Below are positions 1 through 10,527 of a DNA stretch of 64,000 bases, piece by piece. Location: the NCBI RefSeq assembly GCF_900177665.1, contig NZ_FXAW01000001.1, forward strand, positions 682,001 through 746,000. Direction: 5' to 3'. The stretch's first letter is position 1. Each line of letters begins with the position of its first letter. A model generated the notes under the pieces. The model made no database searches and had not been told where the DNA came from. It worked only from the letters and a program-made list of their open reading frames with translations. The stretch is from Marivirga sericea. GTDB lineage: Bacteria > Bacteroidota > Bacteroidia > Cytophagales > Cyclobacteriaceae. A program made the position numbers and the translations under genes.

Positions 1-2174
1 CTGCTATGCGTTATACAGAGGCGCGTCTGAAAAGGATAGCAGAAGAAATGTTAACTGATATCAATAAGAACACAGTTGACTTTCAATTCAACTTTGACGA
101 TTCCTTAAAGGAACCTACCGTATTGCCGGCTAAAGTCCCTAATTTATTATTAAATGGTGCTTCAGGTATTGCTGTTGGTATGGCTACGAATATGGCTCCT
201 CATAATCTAACGGAGGTTGTCAATGGAATCAATGCCTATATTGACAATAATGATATCACTGTAGCAGAATTAATGGAGCATGTTTCTGCTCCTGATTTCC
301 CCACAGGAGCCTCAATATATGGTTATCAAGGCGTAAAAGCAGCATTTGAAACCGGTCGTGGTCGAATTGTGATGCGTGCCAAAGCAGAGATTGAAGTTTT
401 GAAATCAGGGAGAGAAAGGATTATTGTAACTGAGATTCCTTATATGGTCAATAAGGCCAATATGATTGAGAAAACTGCTGGTTTAGTAAATGAAAAGAAA
501 ATTGAGGGTATTTCAGACATCAGAGATGAATCTGATAGAAATGGCTTAAGAATAGTATATGAAGTTCGTAAAGATGCTATCCCAAATGTTGTTTTAAATA
601 ACCTTTACAAATATACACAGCTTCAAACTTCTTTCAGTGTCAATAATGTAGCATTGGTTAAGGGAAGACCAGAGACATTGAACCTGAAGGATATGATTAA
701 ACATTATGTTAATCACAGGCATGATGTAATCGTAAGAAGAACAAAATACGAATTAGAAGAAGCTCAGAAAAGAGCTCACATTCTAGAAGGATATTTGATT
801 GCCTTAGATAACCTTGACGAAGTAATCAAATTAATTCGTGAATCAAGAGATCCAGAAATTGCCAGAACAGGCTTGATGGATAAATTTGAACTATCTGAAA
901 TTCAGGCTAAAGCCATTTTGGACATGCGACTCCAAAGGTTAACCGGTCTTGAAAGAGAGAAGATCATTAAGGAATACGAAGAAATTAAGAAACTCATCGA
1001 GTACTTAGAATCAATCTTGGCAGACGAGGACTTAAGAATGAAGATCATCAAGGACGAGATGCAGGAGATGAAGGATAGATATGGTGACGAAAGAAGAACA
1101 GAAATCATCCATAGCGCAGAGGAGTTTACTGATGAGGATATGATTCCTAATGAGGATGTGGTGATTACCCTATCTCATCAGGGATATATTAAAAGAACCT
1201 TACTGAACGAATATAAAACTCAGGGAAGAGGCGGAGTTGGCTCTAAAGGAGCGGGAAGCAAGGACGATGATTTTACTGAGTTACTTTTTGTTGCTAAAAC
1301 CCATAACTACCTATTGATCTTCACAGAACTAGGTAAAGTGTATTGGATTAAGGTTTACAGATTACCAGAAGGATCTAAAACATCAAAAGGAAGAGCTATC
1401 CAGAATCTGATCAATATTGAATCTGAAGATTCTGTGAGGGCAGTAATTAATGTTGAAAATCTCGATGATGAGGATTACATCAACAATAATTTCGTAGTAA
1501 TGTGTACTCAGAAAGGTACAATTAAGAAGACAACCTTGGAAGCGTACTCAAGACCAAGAGCAAATGGTATAAATGCTATCTCCATAAATGAAGGAGATAG
1601 ATTATTAAACGTGAAGCTTACTAATGGTGATAACAATATCATAATTGCAGCACGTTCTGGAAGAGCCATTCGTTTTCACGAAAGCAATGTTAGACCAATG
1701 GGTAGAACAGCTGCCGGTGTTAGAGGAATCACCTTAAAGGATTCTAATGATATAGTGGTGGAGATGGTAGCCATTACTAGAGAGAATGCGAATTTATTGG
1801 TAGTTTCAGAAAAGGGCTATGGAAAACGCTCGGATATAGAAGATTACCGCATTACCAAAAGAGGCGGTAAAGGGGTCAAGACGTTGAATGTTACTGAAAA
1901 AACAGGTGAATTAGTCGCTATCAAAGAAGTGATTGATACTGATGACTTGATGATCATCAATAAATCCGGAATCACGATTCGTATGGCAGTTGAAAGCTTG
2001 AGAGTAATGGGACGTGCCACACAGGGTGTTCGATTGATAAAAGTAAATGAAAATGATAGCATTTCTTCTGTAGAAAAAGTTGAACAAATTGATGACATTG
2101 ATATCGAATTGGAAGAGCAAGAAGGTGACGAAAAGCCCACCAACCCAAATGAAGAGGAGAATAGTGAATCATAA
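1..2174 (+). CDS. gyrA: DNA gyrase subunit A (5' partial)
   Basis: This is the breakage-reunion and C-terminal part of gyrase subunit A, which cuts and reseals DNA during ATP-driven negative supercoiling. The reading frame is already open at the left edge; the first whole codons read A-M-R-Y-T-E-A-R-L, where the Tyr at 12-14 is the catalytic tyrosine, so roughly 120 N-terminal residues lie outside the window. The coiled-coil/tower region follows, then a C-terminal beta-pinwheel with a GyrA-box-like QGRGGVG at about residue 405 of the visible part, which favours GyrA over ParC. The last 30 residues are very acidic, as is common in Bacteroidota GyrA. The internal ATG at position 6 is not the start. 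Identification is very secure. Confidence 0.97.
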   Translation, partial: AMRYTEARLKRIAEEMLTDINKNTVDFQFNFDDSLKEPTVLPAKVPNLLLNGASGIAVGMATNMAPHNLTEVVNGINAYIDNNDITVAELMEHVSAPDFPTGASIYGYQGVKAAFETGRGRIVMRAKAEIEVLKSGRERIIVTEIPYMVNKANMIEKTAGLVNEKKIEGISDIRDESDRNGLRIVYEVRKDAIPNVVLNNLYKYTQLQTSFSVNNVALVKGRPETLNLKDMIKHYVNHRHDVIVRRTKYELEEAQKRAHILEGYLIALDNLDEVIKLIRESRDPEIARTGLMDKFELSEIQAKAILDMRLQRLTGLEREKIIKEYEEIKKLIEYLESILADEDLRMKIIKDEMQEMKDRYGDERRTEIIHSAEEFTDEDMIPNEDVVITLSHQGYIKRTLLNEYKTQGRGGVGSKGAGSKDDDFTELLFVAKTHNYLLIFTELGKVYWIKVYRLPEGSKTSKGRAIQNLINIESEDSVRAVINVENLDDEDYINNNFVVMCTQKGTIKKTTLEAYSRPRANGINAISINEGDRLLNVKLTNGDNNIIIAARSGRAIRFHESNVRPMGRTAAGVRGITLKDSNDIVVEMVAITRENANLLVVSEKGYGKRSDIEDYRITKRGGKGVKTLNVTEKTGELVAIKEVIDTDDLMIINKSGITIRMAVESLRVMGRATQGVRLIKVNENDSISSVEKVEQIDDIDIELEEQEGDEKPTNPNEEENSES

Positions 2175-2230
2175 TTGATTAAAAATAGTATAATAGGTTA
2201 ATAATTGTTTTAAAAAAAAATAAGATAGAA

Positions 2231-3391
2231 ATGAAAAAACTCGCGTTATTTTTCGCCTTTGTATTAGTTGCAGGGCTTTCGTTTGCGCAGAATTCTAACG
2301 TTCGTAAAGCGGACAGGGCTTTAGAAAATGGCGATTTGCAAGAAGCTAAAGACCTTATAAATGAAGCTGCAGAGCATGAAAAAACCATAAATGATCCAAA
2401 GACATGGTATACCAGAGGAACAATTTATCAAGCAATCCTGAATGACGAAGGATATTCTGAAGAATTAGTTAAAGAAGCAGCAAAAAGCTATGATAAAGTA
2501 TTTTCCATGGTTGAAGAAGGGGATAAGTACTTCACATTATCGGATTTAAAGGTCCAAGAGCTTTGGGGCGGATTCGTTAATGAAGGCTCTGAAGCATATT
2601 CTGCTCAAAAATATGAAGATGCAGTAAAAGCTTTTGACAAGGCACTCTTGGTGATTCCTGATGATACAACAGCTACTTTATATGCTGGTGTCGCATCACA
2701 ACAATTGCAAAATAATCAAGATGCCTTAAAATATTATTACAGACTTTTAGATCTGGATTATCATTCAGAAGATATTTATGGAAGCATAATTTCTATTGAA
2801 AGATATGGTAATGAAGATATGGAAAAAGCTTTGGAAATGACTAGAATAGCTAAAGAGAAGTTTCCTGAGAATGACACTTTTGAAAAGCAGGAAATCAATC
2901 TCTTAATTAATTCAGGTCAAGTTGACGTTGCTAAAGACAGAATTAATGATGCAATAGAAAAAGATCCTAATAATGCCAATCTGTATTTCAATTTAGGATA
3001 TTTGTACGAACAACTGGAGCAACCAGATAAAGCTGAAGAAGCTTATTTAAAGGCAATAGAAATTGATCCTGATTATTTAGATGCCAATTTTAATTATGCT
3101 GTATACTATTATAATAAGGCTGCAGATTTGTTAGCAAAAGCTAGAGATATGGATTTGCAAACGTATAGAAAAAAAGGGAAAGCGCTAGAGAAAGAGGCTG
3201 TTGGTTATCTTGAAAAATCAAAGCCTTATTTTGAGAAGGCTTTAGAGATTGCGCCAGAAGAATTGGCAGTAATTGAAACTTTGCAAACTGTTTACGCACA
3301 GTTGGGAGAAAACGAGAAGTCTGAGGAAATGAGAAAGAAGGCTGAAAAGCTTGGTGCAGATGGTAAAGCAAAAATGACAGATAAGAAATAG
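2231..3391 (+). CDS. Exported tetratricopeptide-repeat protein
   Basis: A 386-residue periplasmic or envelope TPR protein. A signal peptide is clear (MKKLALFF..., cleavage after FAQ near residue 20). The rest is TPR-like helical repeats, best seen at residues 240-285 (NNANLYFNLGYLYEQLEQPD and the next repeat with YLKAIEIDPDYLDANFNYAV). The C-terminal 40 residues are Lys/Glu rich. Genes of this type directly after gyrA are common in Cytophagales, but I know no specific function; TPR proteins usually act as scaffolds for partner proteins. It lies 56 bp after gyrA with no terminator between them, so it may be co-transcribed, and it is followed by its own terminator. No enzyme motif is seen. Confidence 0.85.
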   Translation: MKKLALFFAFVLVAGLSFAQNSNVRKADRALENGDLQEAKDLINEAAEHEKTINDPKTWYTRGTIYQAILNDEGYSEELVKEAAKSYDKVFSMVEEGDKYFTLSDLKVQELWGGFVNEGSEAYSAQKYEDAVKAFDKALLVIPDDTTATLYAGVASQQLQNNQDALKYYYRLLDLDYHSEDIYGSIISIERYGNEDMEKALEMTRIAKEKFPENDTFEKQEINLLINSGQVDVAKDRINDAIEKDPNNANLYFNLGYLYEQLEQPDKAEEAYLKAIEIDPDYLDANFNYAVYYYNKAADLLAKARDMDLQTYRKKGKALEKEAVGYLEKSKPYFEKALEIAPEELAVIETLQTVYAQLGENEKSEEMRKKAEKLGADGKAKMTDKK

Positions 3392-3413
3392 TTAAAGTAA
3401 CATTTTCTTTTTA

Positions 3414-3446
3414 AAAAGGTTATCTCAATAGATAGCCTTTTTTTGT
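3414..3446 (+). terminator. Rho-independent terminator after the TPR gene
   Basis: An 8-bp stem, AGGTTATC with GATAGCCT (one G-T pair), and a 6-nt loop are followed by a run of seven T. It sits 27 bp after the TPR stop codon and ends the gyrA-TPR unit. Confidence 0.8.
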
Positions 3447-3476
3447 GTCTAGGCTTTGAATTTAAGTTTGATATTG

Positions 3477-4025
3477 ATGGATTCCAAGAATAAAAATTTT
3501 GAAAAAGCAACCTTTGGAGCCGGCTGTTTCTGGTGTATAGATGCGGTACTAAGAAAGCTGAAAGGAGTAGAAAAAGTAGAATCCGGCTTTGCAGGCGGAC
3601 ATATAAAAAACCCTCCGTACAGGGAAGTAGTTCAAGGCCGAACGGGTCATGCAGAAGTGGCTCAAGTTACTTTTGATCCAGATATTATTTCATATCAACA
3701 ATTACTGGAAGTATTTTGGCAAGTTCATGATCCTACTACATTAAATAGACAGGGAGCAGATGTTGGCGAGCACTACAGATCCATCATTTTAGCTCATAAT
3801 GCTGAGCAGACAAAAATTGCTGAGCAAATGAAGGAAAAATTAAATAGTTCTTCAGTTTTCGATGATCCTGTTGTAACAGAGATTAAAGCATTTGAAACGT
3901 TTTATCCAGCAGAAGAAGTACACCAAGATTTCTATACTAGAAATGAAGGAATGCCTTACTGCACTTTTGTTATAAAACCAAAGATTGATAAAATCAAAAG
4001 ACTGTTTGCAGAGAATTTAAAATAG
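3477..4025 (+). CDS. msrA: Peptide-methionine (S)-S-oxide reductase MsrA
   Basis: MsrA reduces methionine-S-sulfoxide in free or protein-bound form and protects against oxidative damage. The catalytic motif GCFWC is present with the nucleophilic Cys at residue 17, followed by the family signature around GGHIKNPPYREVVQGRTGHAE and the later VGEHYRSI and FYPAEEVHQDFY motifs. With the start at ATG 3477 the protein has 182 residues, typical of the compact MsrA class; an upstream TTG at 3456 would add seven residues (NLSLIL) unlike the family and is less likely. No MsrB domain is fused and no msrB lies nearby. The gene stands alone between two terminators. Confidence 0.95.
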   Translation: MDSKNKNFEKATFGAGCFWCIDAVLRKLKGVEKVESGFAGGHIKNPPYREVVQGRTGHAEVAQVTFDPDIISYQQLLEVFWQVHDPTTLNRQGADVGEHYRSIILAHNAEQTKIAEQMKEKLNSSSVFDDPVVTEIKAFETFYPAEEVHQDFYTRNEGMPYCTFVIKPKIDKIKRLFAENLK

Positions 4026-4037
4026 TTTCAGTCTTTT

Positions 4038-4087
4038 AAAAAAGTAAACGCTAATAGCCTTCTAAGGCTCTTGCGTTTACTTTTTAA
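4038..4087. terminator. Bidirectional-type terminator after msrA
   Basis: A 12-bp perfect stem (AAAAGTAAACGC with GCGTTTACTTTT) contains an inner AGCCTT/AAGGCT hairpin. A-rich and T-rich flanks would allow it to work on either strand. It begins 14 bp after the msrA stop. Confidence 0.8.
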
Positions 4088-4590
4088 TCCTTTTTCCTTA
4101 AGCTAGAAAGCAAATTCCGTTGGCTTGATATACGAGTATCAATAGTAGCCTACTTCCCCGAGCAAAGTCTCACAACTAAAACATATCCATTTATCTTGTC
4201 AGTACCTATCACTTATTGATGACATCATTCGCTTCAAATACCAGCCTTTTTTGGCATTTAGTTTTCTATATAAATGTTGGATGACAAGGGGTTAATTTTC
4301 ATTTACAGTGGACAAGCTTACCACTTACTTCTAAATACAGATTGAATTGCTGCCCTATTCGATATTATATGGTAATTACTTCAATATTGTCGCACTTAAA
4401 TTAAGTAGCGAAATCTATTATATCTTACATTTAAGGTCGTTGATCGAATAATTTGAATACTAATAATATTATTTCTTTAATTAAATTTTATTATTTATAT
4501 TTATTATGTTCAATAGTTAATATATAATATTTCTTATACTATAACTTTCATCATTTGTAAAAAACTACACTAACTAAATTTTTGAATTAT
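4088..4590. other. Gene-free AT-rich stretch
   Basis: About 500 bp without a credible reading frame. The second half is extremely AT-rich (long runs of A/T between 4440 and 4560) and probably contains the promoter of the downstream secreted module. I found no tRNA, transposon end or clear TAnnTTTG element. It separates housekeeping DNA from the frameshifted gene and the LamG/caspase genes. Confidence 0.5.
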
Positions 4591-5374
4591 ATGTATTTTA
4601 AGTATAGTCTAAAATATATTTTACAGACCTTCTTTCCTAGTAGTGTTTCATTATTACTATTGATCTTCTCATTGCTTATTGTTAGTTACAATTCGCAAAG
4701 TCAGACCGTTGAAAATGTAACAGCAACTGTGAAGGGTGATATTATAATTGTATCCTACGATTTAGTATCCACTTCTGATGAGTTATTTAATATCAACCTA
4801 TATTCTTCCAAGGACAATTTTGAAAAGCCGCTTGCTTTAGTAACTGGCGATGTGGGTCCAAACATAGCTAACGGAAAGGAAAAAAATAGAGTGGTTAGCA
4901 AAAAATGAACTTCTAGAATATACCGGTAATCTCATTTTTGAAGTGAGGGCATTTTTACCGGAGGCTGCTTTTGATCCTTTAGAATTCAAGAACTTCTCAA
5001 TTTCGGAAATTAAAAGCGGTAAAAGTTACAGATTACAATGGACAGGAGGAAAGAAAAATGAGGATATCGATATTTACTTGTTTGAAAATGGTAGTCAGAA
5101 GGCTAAAATTGTTACAATAGGTAATAGTGGGCAATATTTATGGAAAATACCGAAAGGAAAAAAGTCCGCAACCTACCAAGTGCAACTCAGAGGGGAGACT
5201 GGGATAATAGCAAGCAATGACTTTCGAATAAAGAGAGGGTTTCCCGTTTTAGCGGTAGGAGGTGGGGTTATTGTAACTGCTGGAGTAATTATCTATTTAT
5301 TAACGAGAGATTCTGCAACAGTGCCTGATCCGAGCGATCCCAGTGAACTACCAGTTCCTCCTGAGCCCAATTGA
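4591..5374 (+). pseudogene. Frameshifted membrane protein with Ig-like (Kre9/Knh1-type) domain
   Basis: Two reading frames make one protein. The first (from ATG 4591, or TTG 4582) has a signal peptide ending near NSQSQ and a beta-rich segment, then stops at 4906-4908. The second frame is open from 4886 on and continues the same protein (IEWLAKNELLEYTGNLIFEV...). The switch falls at seven A's (4880-4886); removing one A joins the frames into about 260 residues. The second half has an Ig-like segment (FSISEIKSGKSYRLQWTGGK) resembling the Ser/Thr-rich Kre9/Knh1 family, a membrane helix (VLAVGGGVIVTAGVIIYLL) and a proline-rich acidic tail. It may be a true pseudogene, a homopolymer sequencing error, or expressed by slippage. 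It lies 23 bp before the LamG gene. Confidence 0.7.
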
Positions 5375-5397
5375 ATTGAACATGATATCTACTTAAA

Positions 5398-8300
5398 ATG
5401 AAAAAAGCGTATATAAAATACTATCTGTTATCGATTCTTCTTATTCCTTATTATGGCGTAGTCGCTCAAATTGATTCAAATAGTGTCCTGTCATCAAGTT
5501 TCAATTCATCTTATCAAGTTATAGAAGATACTCTTGCTAGATACACCTTTAGTGGCAGTGCAGAGGATGTGAGTGGTAATGGTGCAAATGGTACAGTGAA
5601 CGGTCAAAGCTTAACTCAAGATCGATTTGGCAGAAACGGCAACGCAATTCTCTTCAATGGTAATAATTCAGGAATTCAAACCCCTTTTGTAGAACAACCT
5701 GATGCGATTTCTTTATGGTTTCAAACTACAGCTGAAGCAGGAACTCTGTTATCATGGGGCTCGGGTAGTGAAGGGGTTTATGGTTACGTGGTGAATGTTC
5801 TTCCAACTGGTATTGAATTGGTGTATAATTCAGGGGATGGTGTAACTGATGGTAGTACGTTTACTGGAGTTTCAATTAACAATCTCGAAGATGGAAATTG
5901 GCACCATTTGGTTATTAATATTGATATCACTAATAATGAATTTGAATTCTATGTTGATAATGAGCGAATAGGAGCGACCCCTATTTTCGAAGATGGTATC
6001 TTATGGGCTACGATCAATAGTGTCGGAATGAAGATTGGTCCGCAATTCACAGGCAAAATTGATGATCTGATATTCTTTTCAGGTATTTTGTCGGAATTTC
6101 AGGTCTCAAAAGCTTTCCATCAGTTCGGGTGGGCTGTACAAGCTAACACTTTGGTGTTGGGATATGAATTTACAGATGGTGTATTATTTGACTTAAGTGG
6201 CTATGAATTTGATGCATCCGTGGTTTTAGCTACTCTAACCCCTGATCGATTCGGTGAGCAGGGCCAAGCTGCTGCATTTAATGGAATAGATAATTATATT
6301 CAAACTCCCGGAGTACCTACTTATGATAATTTTAGTATTTCTACGTGGTTCAAAACTTCACAAGATTTTTCAAGTGGATTCCGACAGATTATAGATTTAT
6401 TTGGTGTGGGCGCCATTTCTATTGGATCAAATAATTTTCTAGAGGGTAGTCTAAGGTTTGGTGACTCCGATTTTCTAATATTAAATAGTGGAGTAGAGGT
6501 GAACGATAATGAATGGCACCACGCAGTATTAACTTATAATGGCAGTAGTGCTAATCTATTTTTAGATAACCAGCTAGTGCAGAGCGTTTCTGAAAACAGG
6601 TCACTGTTTAGGACATCAATTGCTACTTTTCTAAATGTGGGCTTGTTATTCGAACCAGGAAATTCGTTGTTATTTACAGGTTCCATTGACGATATCTATT
6701 ATTATAATTACGCATTAAGTGAAGCCGAAGTGAGCTCTTTATTTTCAATAGGTACTGAGCCTGATAATCAAGGTGCTTTTGCCAGTTATTTTTTCAATGG
6801 GAACGTAGACGATGATAGCGGAAATGATTTGAATGGAGGTGCTGTTAATGCTGTCTTAACTGAAGATAGATTTGGTAATCCTCAAAAGGCCTACAATTTT
6901 GAAGGACCAGTTTACTTGACTATTCCTGACAATAATCTATTTGATATTGGTTTTAGTACTGATTTGGCAATATCTGGTTGGTTCAGAACTACCTCTACTA
7001 GTGGAATACTAGTCTCTAAATCTAATCAGAATACAGGATTTTGGATTCAAATTCCGGATGATGGGTCGAATTTACTAGAGTTTGTATTGTTAGAAAGTGG
7101 TTTAGGGATCAGCATGACAAGTGATGTAGGATTCAATGACGGAGAGTGGCATCATTTTGTCATCCAGACAGATAGAGATGGGACTTCGGAGATGTATATA
7201 GATGGTTTATTTAATGCCGAAAATATCGAAACCTTCTCAGGAGGTGCAAATCCTGATAGTAACGGGGCATTGCAAATGGGTGGATCAGGAGGAAATGATA
7301 CTTATGAGGGTGACCTGGACGATATTCAACTGTATAAAACTCTTCTAACAGAAGAACAGATCAGATCTTTATACACTGCTGGAAATTACCCAAAAATAGA
7401 AAGTGCTGAAATCGAAGGGAATCAATTTGAAAATAATCGCATATTGGATTCATACTATCAGTCAACTACCCTATTTGGAAATGCGGTAATAGTGCCTGCT
7501 GGCCAAATTCGTTTTATATTAAATCAGGACATCGACAGACCGTATGGTGATGATAATGAAGATAATACATTGGAATTATTAGGAGCAGAAATTACGGTGG
7601 AAAGTGGACTAAACTTAATGAAAATCGATAACGATAGTAGAAATTATGTGGCCAGCAAAATAGCTTCAATGGGATTTATAGGGAGTGCTTTAACTGGAAG
7701 TGAAGAAGATTGGAGTGGTGACGATATTGAAATGGAAAACTTAGGGGAAGGTATATTTCAGCTTAGCCAAGTTCAGTTATTTAATGGAGAATGGAAGATT
7801 AGAGCAAATGATGATTGGGCATTTGCCAATTGGGGAATGTCCGAGGAAGAAGGTAAGTTAGCACTGAATGGAGCTAATATTCCTGTGACTGCTGGAACTT
7901 ACAATATTGTAGTGGACGTAATTAACAAGACTTATACATTTGAAACTGTTGGTGGTGACAATACTGCTCCTATTATCTCAAACCTTGCATATCAGAATGA
8001 AATCAGCGTAGGTAACCCTGTTAGTATTACCGCAAGGGTAGTCGATCAGGAATCTTCTGTCCAAGAAGTAGTTGTTCAGTACATTATTCCAGGGTCTAAC
8101 AACTTTGATAATCCAAATACTATTGAAATGGAGGCTTCTGGTAATGAATATAGTGTCGAATTGCCTGAAGTGACCGAAGTGGGTTTAGAGTTTAAGATTT
8201 TTGCTAAAAATGGCGCTAATCTTGAAGAGCTAACAGATTTACAATCAATTATTGTTAGATATGATGAAGGCTTAAGCATTCCGTACAACTCTTTTGGTTC

Positions 8301-9549
8301 TCAACAAGCGAATTATAGAATAGTTTCAGTACCTCTGATCTTAAATAGTAAGTCTATCGATGAGGTTTTTGGTATTGAGCTGGGAACTTATGGAGATAAG
8401 TCGAAATGGAGAATGTTTAGATATGATAATGAATCAACTAGGGAATTGTCAGGTAATTCTACATTAAACCCTGGCCTTGCATATTGGTTAATTGTGAATG
8501 ATGGAGAGGGTTCATTTAATACTGGAAATGGCAAAAGTGTTGATGCGGATAGTGAAGAGCCTTTTGAAATCATATTGAAGCCCGGCTGGAATTTAATAGG
8601 GAATCCTTACCCATATAATGTTTCATGGAGTGATATTCAGCAATTCAATAATGAGGAGTTTGCACTGAGAGTATTTAATGGATCTTTTAGAAACGGAACC
8701 TCTCTTCCAGCGTTTTCCGGTGGCTTTGTCAACTGGCCTAACTCTACTGATTTTACATTACTTATACCTCGAACTTCTCTTTCCCAGAGTCAAAATAGAA
8801 CCTTGGATGATGAAACCGATCAAGGATGGGAATTAGATTTTGTATTAGAAAAAGATGAAGTTGTAAATGAGTTGACTGGTTTTGGAATGCATAAAAATGC
8901 ACAAGATGATTTAGATAGGAAAGATCAGTTTAATTTGCCTCGATTTTTAAATTATATAGATCTCAAGTATGAATTGAAAGCAAATGGATTTCATGTAGCC
9001 AAAAATATTGCAGCAATGCATGAAGAATATACATGGAAGTTTGATATTGAGTCCAATATGAGTGTTGACGGACTAACTGTGAAATGGAAAATTCCTAATA
9101 ATCCGCATTTTAATAAAAACAATGAACTTATGCTATGGGACCCTTCATCAGGCAATTTAGTTGATATGAAGGCCGCCAATCACTATAAATTACGATATAG
9201 TGATGGAAGAAATCTCAGAGTTATTTATGGTTCCCTGGAGTATGTCCATAGTTTTGTTGATGTTAGTAGCTTGAAAATAGCTGACCCCTATCCCAATCCA
9301 TCGTCAGGAACTATTAATATCCAGTATCATATTCCCAAAGACCAAATTAAATCTGATTTACTATTTGAATTATTCGATTTAAATGGGAGATTAATCAATA
9401 AGCATTTGCACAAGACTGATGAATTCGGTCATGACGTGTTTGAATGGAATGTCAGAGAATCATCTAATGACTATCTTTCAGGCGTTTACTTGCTACGAAT
9501 CTCAAATGGAACAAATAGTATAAATAAAAAGATAATAATGAATCACTAA
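5398..9549 (+). CDS. Large secreted LamG-repeat protein with T9SS type A sorting domain
   Basis: A 1383-residue exported protein. After a signal peptide (cleavage near GVVAQ) come three LamG/concanavalin-A-like jelly rolls at about residues 45-235, 250-445 and 455-660, each with the marks 'DxSGNxxxG', 'NGxxxxIQTP' and 'DGxWHHxV'. A segment at about 665-850 resembles SusE/SusF outer-membrane glycan-binding domains (GEWKIRANDDWAFANWG), followed by an Ig-like domain with an APIIS start. The last 85 residues are a type A sorting domain (PYPNPSSGTINI, FDLNGR, YLSGVYLLRI), which directs transport by the type IX system and surface anchoring. Binding of polysaccharide or glycoprotein is likely; no catalytic domain is seen. 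It sits between the frameshifted membrane protein and a caspase-like protein, all in one direction with short gaps. Confidence 0.88.
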   Translation: MKKAYIKYYLLSILLIPYYGVVAQIDSNSVLSSSFNSSYQVIEDTLARYTFSGSAEDVSGNGANGTVNGQSLTQDRFGRNGNAILFNGNNSGIQTPFVEQPDAISLWFQTTAEAGTLLSWGSGSEGVYGYVVNVLPTGIELVYNSGDGVTDGSTFTGVSINNLEDGNWHHLVINIDITNNEFEFYVDNERIGATPIFEDGILWATINSVGMKIGPQFTGKIDDLIFFSGILSEFQVSKAFHQFGWAVQANTLVLGYEFTDGVLFDLSGYEFDASVVLATLTPDRFGEQGQAAAFNGIDNYIQTPGVPTYDNFSISTWFKTSQDFSSGFRQIIDLFGVGAISIGSNNFLEGSLRFGDSDFLILNSGVEVNDNEWHHAVLTYNGSSANLFLDNQLVQSVSENRSLFRTSIATFLNVGLLFEPGNSLLFTGSIDDIYYYNYALSEAEVSSLFSIGTEPDNQGAFASYFFNGNVDDDSGNDLNGGAVNAVLTEDRFGNPQKAYNFEGPVYLTIPDNNLFDIGFSTDLAISGWFRTTSTSGILVSKSNQNTGFWIQIPDDGSNLLEFVLLESGLGISMTSDVGFNDGEWHHFVIQTDRDGTSEMYIDGLFNAENIETFSGGANPDSNGALQMGGSGGNDTYEGDLDDIQLYKTLLTEEQIRSLYTAGNYPKIESAEIEGNQFENNRILDSYYQSTTLFGNAVIVPAGQIRFILNQDIDRPYGDDNEDNTLELLGAEITVESGLNLMKIDNDSRNYVASKIASMGFIGSALTGSEEDWSGDDIEMENLGEGIFQLSQVQLFNGEWKIRANDDWAFANWGMSEEEGKLALNGANIPVTAGTYNIVVDVINKTYTFETVGGDNTAPIISNLAYQNEISVGNPVSITARVVDQESSVQEVVVQYIIPGSNNFDNPNTIEMEASGNEYSVELPEVTEVGLEFKIFAKNGANLEELTDLQSIIVRYDEGLSIPYNSFGSQQANYRIVSVPLILNSKSIDEVFGIELGTYGDKSKWRMFRYDNESTRELSGNSTLNPGLAYWLIVNDGEGSFNTGNGKSVDADSEEPFEIILKPGWNLIGNPYPYNVSWSDIQQFNNEEFALRVFNGSFRNGTSLPAFSGGFVNWPNSTDFTLLIPRTSLSQSQNRTLDDETDQGWELDFVLEKDEVVNELTGFGMHKNAQDDLDRKDQFNLPRFLNYIDLKYELKANGFHVAKNIAAMHEEYTWKFDIESNMSVDGLTVKWKIPNNPHFNKNNELMLWDPSSGNLVDMKAANHYKLRYSDGRNLRVIYGSLEYVHSFVDVSSLKIADPYPNPSSGTINIQYHIPKDQIKSDLLFELFDLNGRLINKHLHKTDEFGHDVFEWNVRESSNDYLSGVYLLRISNGTNSINKKIIMNH

Positions 9550-9568
9550 AAACTATAAAATTGTTGAT

Positions 9569-10474
9569 ATGAAAATGAAGGTTCACCTATTAATCTTTAC
9601 AATGGTTTTTACAGCCCATTTAGGATTAGCCCAGACGTTTTCGGGTAGAAGTAATAGTGTAGCAGTTGATTATACAGCTGAAAAACGGAGTGGAGATTTA
9701 AAAATTGCTTCTTCAGAGAAAAAAGAAACGATTAAAGAGGCTTTAAGGTCCTCAACCGAACCTGTTTATCATGCTTTAATTATTGGAGTCTCAAACTATG
9801 AATATGCCGGCGCAAATTTACCAAATCTAGATAAGCCAAATAAAGATGCAGAAGAATTATATTCAGTACTAACAAAAAAATATAATTTTGATCCTTCAAA
9901 TGTAACATTGCTAAAAGATCCAAATAGAGCAGAGGTGATTGATACTTTTTACGGATTAGCAGACAAGGTTACGGAGAAAGATAACTTACTAATATTTTAT
10001 GCAGGACATGGTTACTATGATAAACCAAAAGATTTTGGGTACTGGTTGCCATCAGATGCACGAGCAGAGAGTACAGCAAACTGGATACCAAATAGTACTA
10101 TTAAAGACTATATAAGTGCTATACCCTCAAAACATACGCTATTAGTAACAGACGCCTGTTTTGGAGGTAGTATTTTTAAAACAAGAGCAGTTGGCGGAAT
10201 GAGTCAATTGAAAGTTCACGAACTCTATAAAAATAGAAGTAGGAAGGCAATCACAAGTGGCAGCCTTACGGAAGTACCTGATGAAAGCTTTTTTGTTTAC
10301 ATGCTGATAAAAACTTTAGATGAGAATGATTTTGATTACCTGCCGGCCTCAACTGTATATTCTAGAATCTACGAACCTGTTATGAACAACGCACCATCAG
10401 TACCGCAATTTGGAGTTATTCAAGGTGCCGGTGACGAGGGAGGTGATTTTATATTTATAAGAAGGAAAGAGTGA
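9569..10474 (+). CDS. Exported caspase-family (peptidase C14) protein
   Basis: A 301-residue metacaspase-like cysteine protease. A signal peptide (MKMKVHLLIFTMVFTAHLGLA) indicates export, unusual compared with the cytoplasmic caspases of defence systems. The p20-like fold is visible: HALIIGVSNYEYAG (strand 1), the catalytic His147 in YAGHG, and the catalytic Cys197 in TDACFGG. The segment before the protease domain (about residues 22-65) is Ser/Lys rich and probably flexible. No WD40, TPR or other effector domain is fused. It starts 19 bp after the LamG gene and probably shares its transcript. Substrates are unknown; processing of an envelope protein such as its neighbour is one possibility. 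Confidence 0.88.
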   Translation: MKMKVHLLIFTMVFTAHLGLAQTFSGRSNSVAVDYTAEKRSGDLKIASSEKKETIKEALRSSTEPVYHALIIGVSNYEYAGANLPNLDKPNKDAEELYSVLTKKYNFDPSNVTLLKDPNRAEVIDTFYGLADKVTEKDNLLIFYAGHGYYDKPKDFGYWLPSDARAESTANWIPNSTIKDYISAIPSKHTLLVTDACFGGSIFKTRAVGGMSQLKVHELYKNRSRKAITSGSLTEVPDESFFVYMLIKTLDENDFDYLPASTVYSRIYEPVMNNAPSVPQFGVIQGAGDEGGDFIFIRRKE

Positions 10475-10527
10475 CTTCTGCAAAGCGAGATATTGAATAG
10501 AATAGAGGCTATTACCATTAGATAATT

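Noticed and set aside
4088-4590. tRNA or small RNA gene in the long gap after msrA
   Set aside because: No T-loop GTTCRA pattern or cloverleaf pairing was seen, and the second half is too AT-rich for a structured RNA.
4880-4886. Programmed -1 frameshift at the A7 run
   Set aside because: A -1 shift leads to the wrong frame; the downstream part needs +1 (or -2). No classical -1 slippery arrangement is therefore supported.
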